Assembly: GCA_003439945.1 (NCBI GenBank) | Contig: QVRM01002399.1 | Span: 124,001-188,000, forward strand | DNA: 64,000 nt | Reading direction: 5' to 3' | Origin: Dermanyssus gallinae | Lineage: Eukaryota > Arthropoda > Arachnida > Mesostigmata > Dermanyssidae | Part shown: positions 48,284 through 57,000 of the stretch, one piece after another | How the letters are laid out: each line of letters begins with the position of its first letter | How positions within the stretch are numbered: position 1 is the stretch's first letter | Program-made: the position numbers and the translations under genes | The notes under the pieces: model-generated | Told to the model about the DNA's origin: nothing | The model's database searches: none | The model's input: only the letters and a program-made list of their open reading frames with translations

Positions 48284-48600
48284 TTTAGATGCCGAGGTTT
48301 GCGGCCCGAACAGGGACCTCGCAAAAGCGCGGCAGGACAAGATCACCAAATATGACGTCGAGTTCATAAAAGCGGCGCTCCCCGACCCGCAAAAACCTTG
48401 CAGATTCGGATCCATCACTATCCCAATGAGTGGTTTATGGGACTCCGAATCTGCAAGTACGCTCTTGTGCCTCGGCGTCCACGAATAGGTATCTTATGGA
48501 TCTTACCGTCTTAACGTTGCAAGGAACCTTGAGGATATACCGCTCGCACCGGGTCTATAAGAGCGGGGGCTACCATCAGGTAAGGACACGGACAGCTTAT
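48284..48600 (+). pseudogene. R2-type restriction-like endonuclease fragment
   Basis: VLDAEVCGPNRDLAKARQDK followed by ITKYDVEFIKAAL resembles the end of the PD-(D/E)xK nuclease in R2/NeSL-type LINEs (an acidic residue in D-A-E-V, then a conserved K and KYD). It is followed by CRFGSITIPMSGLWDSESAST, like the conserved SCTISWRGLW-type block near the end of R2 proteins. Sixty-odd codons are open before a stop near 48486. It is not the same family as the Dong-like copies in this window, which carry VWDATV instead. It lies inside the CR1-like element, in opposite orientation. Confidence 0.6.
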
Positions 48601-48638
48601 TCTTAACCTCACGTGACACCTTTTTACCACTATTTTTA

Positions 48639-48778
48639 TTAAGACGATCACTGCCGAGTGTGCAAACGTATTGTAAATGATTAATAAATCATCACAATTA
48701 TTTATATATCTATATATAAACTATTGTGATGATTTATCAATCATTTACAACACGTTTGCACACTCGGCAGTGCTCGTC

Positions 48779-48782
<4 letters not shown>
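48639..48782. other. 60-bp-arm inverted repeat (hairpin)
   Basis: The arms 48639-48698 and 48723-48782 pair at 57 of 60 positions around a 24-base AT-rich loop. Each arm has TTAAGACG at its outer end. In a minus-strand RNA two of the three mismatches would be G-U pairs. A long (TA)n tract starts at the right arm. It could be a small foldback/MITE, or part of the 3' UTR of the R2-type fragment just upstream. Confidence 0.9.

Positions 48783-48826
<44 letters not shown>
48781..48826. repeat. (TA)n microsatellite
   Basis: About 21 TA units between the hairpin and the endonuclease part of the CR1-like element. Confidence 0.95.
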
Positions 48827-48828
<2 letters not shown>

Positions 48829-48829
48829 A

Positions 48830-50075
48830 TAAGGACCATTTCGTTTAGGTACAACTTATTTAATTTAAAAATTTCATTTAATTAATGTATCTGATATACA
48901 AATATATCATACATCGAGTCAACGGTATCGCAGTTTAAAAACAAATTTCTTCAGTTTATACAAGCAAGCAAACAGCTCATCATTTCATAGTCCCCCTTTT
49001 TGAAATTATTACCTCCCTCGTCTACCGTAGGATATTCAGCATCAAATAAAATAGAAAACGAAATGGCATTGTGGTCAGATGGAATTGGCGACTGAAATAC
49101 TCGTATATCTTCAATGATGGACGGGTCTGAGGTTAAGACTAAATCAATAGAAGAGCCCATATTGTCGACGTCATCGTCTGAGATACCTAAGATATTTTCA
49201 TCAGTGACAATAAAACGAATTGTAGAACTAGTAGCGAATTGGCTAACACTACTCAAGTTACCATTACTATTAATATGACTAGTTGCATGACTGTCATTAC
49301 TATATCTATTATCATTACAATTGATGTGACTGGATAATTGATTAAAATTATTTCATATGTTATTGTTATTACATTGACCAGCTAAGTGATTCTTAGGATT
49401 ACCTACAGTGGTAAATGTGTTATCTATTTTTTCTTTGGAACTGACCTGCGCGGCCTCGGCACCATGCCATTACAGTCGAGGGCGAGTGATCTCGTCTATT
49501 TGTTGGTGTAAGCCGTTGGTGATGCTGGCGTTAACAAAGGTTGACTCCATGGTTTGGGAATCTAAAAGCGTAATATTCCTCCAGTGTATTTTTGGAAAGT
49601 TAAAATTCCCATAAATTAAAACTGGTTGTATCACAAATGAAGTCAAATGAGTTACATACAGTTTTTATGCGTTTCTTGCGTTCAGTAAGGGTACCGGCGT
49701 TTGTCGCAATAATAACAGGCAACCCGGGGAATTGTATTTAGCATATACATCCAAAGCGACAGCTTCGATACTATTTTAGTCTTAGTTCACAAACTTTCAT
49801 CGTGTTTTGAATTAATATACAAACCCCCCTCCCCGGGAGCCATGATCACATTGAAATACTGAGTACCTATCATCACACGACACTTCTCTATCGGTTACAT
49901 GTTTACCACCTACACTTAACCAGGTTTCGGTTATAAACACTATATTAATATCATTTAAGGCGGTATATGAAATAAACAATTGTGTACGAGCATCTTTTCC
50001 CATCGACGTGCATTAAAATATAAACATTTTATCGCGTTTTTCTCCGCAGGGGGAAGTAATGCCAATTGTTCGGCG
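48830..50075 (-). pseudogene. CR1-like APE endonuclease, broken
   Basis: NAIKCLYFNARR (about 50050) begins the domain. After a frameshift near 50005, LNDINIVFITETWLSVGG (catalytic Glu) and YSVFQCDHGSRGGGF follow. VLIYGNFNFPKIHW (about 49620) stands for the GDFN block with Gly-Asp replaced by Gly-Asn. NGLHQQIDEITR, then a stretch rich in Asn, Ser and His (about 49380-49230), separates it from MGSSIDLVLTSDPSIIEDI and PIPSDHNAISFSI (catalytic Asp-His). The enzyme nicks DNA to start reverse transcription. The Asn replacing the catalytic Asp, plus frameshifts, rule out activity. The Asn/Ser-rich stretch is unusual for this domain. Confidence 0.8.
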
Positions 50076-50179
50076 GAGACACTGAGGCGGCAATTTAGTC
50101 TAGATTGTTTTAATACAGCAGGTAGTCTGAAAAGAGGCTGGGATGTAGGGGTACCGGTACATGCACACATTTACATACA

Positions 50180-51215
50180 CACATTTCAAATGAAGTACAA
50201 CACGGAAACGCCGCTTCAGTGTTGGGCGGGTAGACAACGCCCGGACTTGACGTATAATTGTCACAAGCGATAGTACCTATCACGTTCGGTAGGGCACAAT
50301 TATATAACCCGTTTTAGAACTAGACTGATCCGTTTGGAACTTCGTTTTAAAGCAGTATACAGCTCTTAAGAGTGTCAGCGTGTATGTAAATAAAAGTGTG
50401 TGCAAAGTGCACCTACAAGAAAGCCGGCGCGAGGACTGCGTCTACTGTTAATACCACTCTTGTAAATTGTATGAAGCATACTGAAAATCTTTAAAGGAGC
50501 TTAGTCAGACGTATATCAGTGGATGTTTGGCGTCATCTACGCATTGACTTGGTCATATCGTGCCGTTTCTCCAATGCCCGGTGTGGAAAAAAGCAGCATA
50601 AGCAGCTCTTCACCTAAAGACTATAGAGACGCACAAATTTGAAACTACAACTTTTCACGACTTACCTCCGTGAATTTAAAGCTTATGTCAAATTAAAAAT
50701 CCGACCCGAATAGGTGGGACATAGCGGGCAAACAAGAATAACTGACGCTCGTCGTAATTGGCTAACAATATGAATTGCCTACCTGCCCAGCAAATCAGAT
50801 GCCGATAGTCTACAGCTAAGTTGAGTTTTCTTAGGATGTCGCATGACCTGGATGCCCTGATGCGTGAGGAAACACGCCGGGAAGACGCGCGCAGAGCGCG
50901 TTTTGCGGGCAAGCCATCGCCAAGCCACAGTCGAGGCGAAGGAGCCCCGTAAGGGTCTTGGCAACCCTCCTCTCCAGTGGGTCTTGATACATTTCCCAGG
51001 TTCCCAGGGCTCCGGGACCACGATGAGCCGGTAGAGCATAAGGCGGCCCTCTCATGGCCTCGAAGTATTACCACACGCAGTTCGGAGCCTAGGGGGTGGG
51101 CAGGATTGAGGTTTTTCGTGGGTGAGAGTTTCACACTAGGTGTTGTCATTACCAACACCGATTGTGCATTAGCATTTTTCTAACCTCCCTAAAAAAAGTC
51201 GTTCCCAGTCGTATA
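50180..51215. other. unassigned DNA
   Basis: A GC-rich segment at 50820-51130 keeps frames open on both strands (for example 51158-50688, minus), but no motif is recognised. Confidence 0.35.
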
Positions 51216-52240
51216 CAGGGTCTTTCATAAAAACATGTATTTGTTTTAGGGCTTGGTAGAACTCGGCAAGAAAATATTTTTTTTCTATGGAAGGAGAGGG
51301 CGGAAACGTCTTGCTTAGTGAGGATAAAATTTATAAAAGTAGCCTTCTGTCTTTTTTCTAACATCCTGCCTTTTTTCTCCTAGATAGTTGTGCAAAATCT
51401 ACGTTTGCGGGAGAACCCCCCGTGTGAATGATACCCGACGCAAGCTAGCAAAAGGCGGATAGCGGGATTAAGGAAGGTCATCAAAAGTGGGTATGTTGTT
51501 ATGTCTTACGCTGAAGCTTTCAGGTGCAAAACCGTAAAGTATTGCCGTTGCCAACAAAAATGTACGCCCAAAAGACTATTCTAGGGCAAAAGCAAATTTA
51601 ATGCCCATCTTTTTAGCAAGGGTGTATCAGAGCGTTAGGTACATATTTTAAGGTTTGATAAAGCTCGACAGGAAAATGTGTTTTCCCAATGGCTTGACGG
51701 GCGGAAACGTCTTGGCAATATTTTACGGCTCGGAACATGAAAGCTTCAACGTAAAGCATAACAACTATGGCTCTCGAAAAAGCTTAGTTACTTGACGATT
51801 ACGTAACGCAGCAGTATCACTTTTGTACGAAAATGGTGGGCATTAATTTTGCTATTGCTTAAGAATAATCGTTTAGGCGCATTTTTTGTTGTAGTTGCAA
51901 CATTTTCACGGTTCTGCACGTAAAAGTTTCAACGTAAGATATAACAACATATCGACTTTTTGTGACTTTCCTAAACCTGGGTATTCAACTCTTGCTAGTT
52001 TGCGTCTGGTGTCATTCAGATTATGCAGAATTTGCTCGCAGTATGTTTGGTTCCTTTGTGCGTTGACTGTTTTTTCCGCAAACGTAGAATTTGCACAATT
52101 ATCTAGAAGAAAAGAGCAGAATAGCTACTTTTATAAATTTCATCTTTACTCCTAAACATAACGTTTCCGCATCTTCCTTCGATTTGGAAAAAATTGCCGA
52201 GTTCTATCAAACCTAGTACATATTGCAATGATAGACCCTG
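51216..52240. mobile_element. foldback-type DNA transposon, non-autonomous (1,025 bp)
   Basis: Both ends read CAGGGTCT inward and are flanked by TA (51214-51215 and 52241-52242). Nearly the whole element is an imperfect palindrome: about 51216-51625 is complementary to about 51836-52240, with shared blocks TTTATAAAAGTAGC, TAGTTGTGCAAA/TAATTGTGCAAA, CTACGTTTGCGG and TATGTTGTTAT. The centre (51635-51780) holds a further, rearranged copy of arm sequences. No transposase frame is present, so it must rely on another element. The TA target points to a Tc1/mariner-type enzyme; the terminal sequence differs from the mariners and Tc3-like element here. Confidence 0.85.
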
Positions 52241-52248
52241 TATATATA

Positions 52249-53867
52249 GTGCGTTGCAAAAAAATTTGCAACTCATGTTTTTTGGTGATCATTTCGGCTT
52301 GATTTATTTAAACGTTTTGAAATATTAAGGGCATGATGAATATGACGATATAATTTCGTCTCAATCTCACAATCGGTTCATAGAAAGAAATACAAAGTGT
52401 GAAAAACAGTGTTGCAAAATATTAGCGACAATAACATGCTAACAACACAGCTCTTGTTTGTAAAGGATAGTCGATGCTACAACTGATATTCGATCCCGGG
52501 GATCAAATGTCAGGAATATTGTCTAGCTAAATCAATCATTCTATAGCTGCAAAATATTCTACAGCTCAATCGTTGTGCCGAACTAACAGCGAAGCGTATG
52601 TTTAAACCATGGGTCGTACAAAGGATCTTTCGGATAAAGAAAAGACAAGAATTGAGGCATATGCTGAGCTCGGTCATACAGTAACTGCTATAGCAACCAG
52701 ATTAGGACGGCATAAGAGCACCATCAGCAGGTTCTTACACCCTGGCGTGAATCAAAGGTGCAGATCTAACAGTGGGCGTAAGCCAGTTTTGACTATTCGA
52801 GATCGGCGTAGGATCATACAGTTGGCTACTCATGACCAAATGTCTTCTTCCAGGATCAGGACTACTTTGGGAGTGCCAGTGCACCGCTCCACAGTGTTCC
52901 GAGTGTTAATTTCTGACAAAAACGTGCGATACGGGAAAAGGAAGCTTATGCCGCGACTGCAACTAAAGCACATTGTCGCACGGCGTGAATTTTCGCGTAG
53001 ATACCAAACTTAGAATAACGAGTGGAAAACATCGTCTTCTCGGATGAAAAGAAATTTAATCTCGATGGCCCTGATGGCTGTCAGTACTATTGGCACGACT
53101 TACGGAAGGAACCTAAATGGTTCTCGAAACGTGTGGCCGGTGGTGGCTCTGTGAAATATTGGGGCGCGTTTGGATATAATGGGAAGTCTGATCTAGTCGC
53201 GATTGTGAGCCGAAACAATTCCGACACGTACCAGCGTATCGTCAGTTCCCAGTTAGAAGCCCATTTCAGAAGAATTGGGGGACCTGACGCAGTTTTTCAA
53301 CAAGACAACGCCACGTTTCATACCTCGGCTAGCACTATAGCCCTTTTTCAAGAACAAGGAGTGCCACTTTTTGACTGGCCGGCATTGAGTCCAGACCCGA
53401 ATCCCATCGAAAATCTTTGGGGACATTTGGTCAAGCAGATTTACGCAAATGGTCGAGAATATGATAATTTGTCGGACCTCAAAGAAGCTGTTCAGCAAGC
53501 ATGAATTAATATTCCACTTTCGCACTTCAACAGCTCATTAACTCCATGAAAAACCGAGTTTACGATTTGATTCAGAAGAAGGGACGAAAAACCCGTTTCT
53601 AAAATAGAATATGTAGTATCAAATAAGTCATACAGCCCTGCTAAGAATCGAATACGCCGTAAGGCGTTATTGTTGCTAATATTTTGCAACACTGTTTTTT
53701 CACACTTTTTTTATTTTTTGTATGAAGCGATTTTGTGATTGCAACAAATTAACACCATACTCGTGTTTCGTCGTGTGCATCATGCCCTTAAAATTTCAAG
53801 CCATTCAAACAAATCAAACCGAAATTATCACAAAAAAACATGAGTTGCTAATTTTTTGCAACGCATT

Positions 53868-53870
<3 letters not shown>
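52249..53870 (+). mobile_element. Tc3-like DNA transposon (about 1,622 bp)
   Basis: Inverted terminal repeats of about 60 bp contain TGCGTTGCAAAAAA and CAACTCATGTTTTTT (52250-52310, and reversed at 53808-53867). TA-rich sequence flanks both ends, and the right end abuts a (TA)n tract. The exact last bases are uncertain because the two ends differ by a few bases next to the TA (G versus GAAAA). It encodes one broken transposase. Confidence 0.88.
52609..53602 (+). pseudogene. Tc3-like DD34E transposase, broken
   Basis: The ATG at 52609 starts MGRTKDLSDKEKTRIEAY, a paired-like helix-turn-helix N-terminus (TVTAIATRLGRHKSTISRFL). A second HTH follows and then FSDEKKFNLDGPDG with the first catalytic Asp. 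Next are QQDNATFHTS (second Asp) and DWPALSPDPNPIENLWG (Glu), 34 residues apart, giving DD34E. Lesions: TAG at 53011-53013 where Trp is expected (YQT-stop-NNEW), a one-base loss near 53027, TGA at 53502-53504 where Trp is expected (QQA-stop-INIP), and another indel near 53540 before the C-terminal SMKNRVYDLIQKK, ending at 53602. The FNLDGPDG block followed by YYW is characteristic of Tc3-type transposases. Confidence 0.92.
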
Positions 53871-53898
<28 letters not shown>

Positions 53899-53911
53899 GC
53901 GAGAGAGAGAG
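53871..53911. repeat. (TA)n-(GA)n microsatellite
   Basis: TA units followed by GA units at the right end of the Tc3-like element. Confidence 0.95.
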
Positions 53912-54082
53912 AATAGTAACGCGCCATTTCTTTATAACGAATTTTTTCGACGTTTTGTGTATGTTGGTAATGGCCGGTTGTAGTCCGCTCCAGCATTCAG
54001 TTTGTCTAAATTTAAAAACATGAAAACACATTTAAGAATTGTCGGCCCTGAAATTAAACCCACGACCTCCAACAACGATACA

Positions 54083-54131
54083 TATATAAACGTACGATCA
54101 TTATCGTATGATGATGAGCGTACGTTTATAT
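54083..54131. other. short inverted repeat
   Basis: TATAAACGTACG (within 54083-54096) and CGTACGTTTATA (54119-54130) are complementary around a 22-base AT-rich loop. Confidence 0.7.
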
Positions 54132-54196
54132 GATATATGGTTTTTATTAAATATTATATTCGATTATCTACCACGCCTCCAAGATACATATGCATG

Positions 54197-54197
<1 letters not shown>

Positions 54198-54248
<51 letters not shown>
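54198..54248. repeat. (TA)n microsatellite
   Basis: About 25 AT units. Confidence 0.95.
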
Positions 54249-54252
<4 letters not shown>

Positions 54253-54779
54253 TTACTCGAGGTAGAGAGGAAACATTCATATTCATATATGCATGTATGT
54301 TATGTGGTCAGAAGTAGTTATATTTTGCATGTTGTACAGTTTGTCATTGGCGTCCTCTAGCACTCATGGATATGCCTAGAGATCCTTAGGTATAGGTCGC
54401 TGATGTAGCGCTTGCGTGCGATGAGCACAGAAACAATTTGGTAGCCGGACCTGTTGTCGTTTGCTTTTCCACCAACATCTTATTGAATAGACGCGGGTTT
54501 TGTCGTAGCTGGAGCAGCATCCTCGGATCTAGCTTCTTGAGCATGTCAATTATGTGAGGAATGTCCACATGACACCACTCAACATTGCAGCAAAATACAA
54601 CTCGTTTCGTGAAGTTACATACTACTTATTGGTGTATTGCATATAGCAGTAGTGGTAGTACTTATGTGCTGTACAGTTAGATGAACAGGTCAGGAGAGTG
54701 TGCAACGAGTGATCGGAACATGCAATTTGCACGTTGAGAAGCCCTCATGACAGCTTCGGTTATATGTTCGGAGTTCCTT

Positions 54780-55640
54780 ATTTAGCTTCGAGGTCTTTTG
54801 CAACTTGAAGTTTGCTCAGCTCCTGATCCCCGATGTTGTGAAAGTGTCTTGCCATTTCATGTCCAAAATGCAGGGCTCGACATTTATGAATGGATGGGCT
54901 CAAGTCAAGGGCGTCCGTTTAGGCTTTGAAAGCGCCCGACGTCGTCCAAAAACGGTATCTATCCTCTATGGTGTGGGGTCGACAATAAAGTTTAACATCA
55001 TCTGCGTACACTTTGACTTCAACTCCGTGTGGATATATAGATCTTTTTGTGAGTCAGGGCATAGAAAATACATCAGTGGTTCGAGGATCGTCCCTTGCGG
55101 ACGCCGGATGACACTCGACCCACGTCATCATTTGATCGCCGGGATTCCATTACGGCACTCCGATCCAATAGCTCAGTTGAATGCCGTGCATTAACGCAAA
55201 CCTGGAAACCCGTTCTGTCTTTAAGGAACGCAGAAAGCCCGCCTATTATGCGCCTTCCGGTTCCAAGGTGTGATAGACTTTAAAGCAGTTTAGAGTGGTT
55301 ACTAACTCGAACTCTGACTTGAAATCAAAACAGACAACTCGACTTGAAGCAATCCGAGTCCATGCACATTTTGCGCAGTCGTTGCACACTCAATGAATCT
55401 GGGTCTTAGGAGCTGCAGCGTCGCGTTAAAGCTTTTGCAATAGGCAAACTGGGCCTACCATATTATATCTTGGTCATTAGCGTTTGCATATGTGGCTGTC
55501 GCGATGACGCGCTTGAAAAGTTTGCCAATTATCACCGTGAGCGACACAAGACGATGCTCCCTCTAATATAGGCGGTACCAGCTGTAGCATGCGGTCATGT
55601 AACTCCTCGTCACTCCGGTGAGTATGACTAAATCATTTTC
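54780..55640 (-). pseudogene. LINE reverse transcriptase relic (CR1/L2-like)
   Basis: On the minus strand the order of RT blocks is intact though frames change. SLTVIIGKLFKRVIATATYAN (about 55560-55490) comes first. A decayed VCFDFKSEFELVTTL (about 55330) keeps an Asp at the motif A position. RPQGTILEPLMYFL (about 55100, motif B) precedes VEVKVYADDVKLYC (54994-55015, YADD). From there one frame runs on through HKCRALHFGHEMARHFHNIGDQELSKLQ to about 54780, with a single TAA. This last block matches the KCKVLHFG...GDQEL-type sequence of CR1/L2-like elements. No endonuclease was found upstream. The sequence from 54780 down to 54340 may be its C-terminus but is not recognisable. It is a pseudogene. 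Confidence 0.75.
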
Positions 55641-57000
55641 ATAGAATTATTGCCGTCTCGATGTTCTACGTTGCAAATGTGATAAACAAAAGTCGTGGAT
55701 CATAATTCCCGACCTAAGCTTAACAGCCTCATTGCAACCGTAGCTTGGCACCCTCTTTGGGTCATTGCTACGAATGATTGCACACTCGATTTTTACTCGT
55801 CGGAACCGGGAAGCTCTAATTAGTTCTGTAATCAGAGACTGTTTTTAGATCACTGCGGAATTTACTTTGATAGATATTTATTGACTCTTCCCCAGTCTTC
55901 TTTAGAGTATACATGGCTCTATCTGAAAACACATGTACTCAAGACAATTGAAATACATATAACTTCTTTGAAGCTCTGCAAGATATCCCAGTTTGTTAAA
56001 TCTAAGTTTAACTGCATAAACTCGGTAGTTTCCGTTATTGCAGTCAAAGTTGTGTGGACGATGTCAATCGGCGTCAAGCTGGGATAACAAATGGCACCTG
56101 GCAATTTGATGGTCTAATTTAATTGAGCCCCGGGTACTACAAGTTGACAGACTTCTTTGTCATTGTATAACGTCTATCATAAAGCTACGTTGGTTTGTGT
56201 GCGAACTACCTGAACCCTTTTGCTGTTCAGGAGTCAAATACATTCTTGCGACGCGAGCGGTTGATTCACCTGTTGGCGAGTTATATGCAGCAATTAAAGA
56301 TTTAATTGTAAAATATGTTGAAATCGGACGCTACGTGTAAATAGATAGGCCCACTTCGGCACAGGACAAACCGCGACGAACGAATAATAATCGCACGTTT
56401 TGTGAAGCAATATCCGAGCAGTCACACCGGTATACCACATATAAGTAATTTTACTCCCACGCCTAAATAAGACACTGCAAAAAGTGATTTTTAACGAGTT
56501 TGATTGTCCCCTAAAATGTGCCTCTATTGTTTTCTGATATCTTGTGTATACACATGCATAAATCCATTCAATATATGGATGGGCATGTTAACGAATTTCG
56601 AAAGTTTTTGACAAATAAAACTATGGACGCAAAAACACTTACTAAAAATTATTTTAAAAAAACATTGCTTTGCTTCTTAGAAGATAACCTTTCTTAAGAT
56701 CCATTATAACTAAGCTGATTTGTATGGTGATGGTTTTTATTCCAATTTTACAAACCTTTATTTATTACAGAGGTAAGCTGAACTGCAGTCTTGTTCTCTC
56801 AGTGCTCCTAAAGGTTCTTAGGTGACTTAGTGTGCATGCTGAATTCTTTCTTTGAAACCTAGGACTGTCACAAGCTGTCACAAGCTTTTATAAAGGAATC
56901 GTTGTAGTCAATGATTGCAAATGCCAGTTGACATGCTTACGTCGCTGAACATCTTATAACTAAGACCTACTAGCGGGAGGAACTGCATATCGAGGGTTTC
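55641..57000. other. unassigned DNA
   Basis: No gene or transposon recognised. A 10-base tandem duplication (TGTCACAAGC twice) is at about 56866-56886. Confidence 0.4.

Larger units (their letters stand above)
46800..50170 (-). mobile_element. CR1-like non-LTR retrotransposon, interrupted
   Basis: Read on the minus strand, an APE endonuclease (50075-48830), a linker (48280-47900), an RT core (47890-47340) and a C-terminal end (47198-46962) occur in the right order for one LINE. A 550-bp block holding an R2-type fragment, a hairpin and (TA)n separates the endonuclease from the linker. The motif style (ITETWLS, RGGG, IYGNFNFP, SDHNAISF, YIDFSKAFNRVNH) is that of the CR1/Jockey branch. The 3' boundary near 46800 is approximate. 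Confidence 0.8.

Noticed and set aside
50688..51158. A 156-codon minus-strand frame in a GC-rich patch
   Set aside because: Three frames are open over the same bases, and no motif of a host or transposon protein is present.
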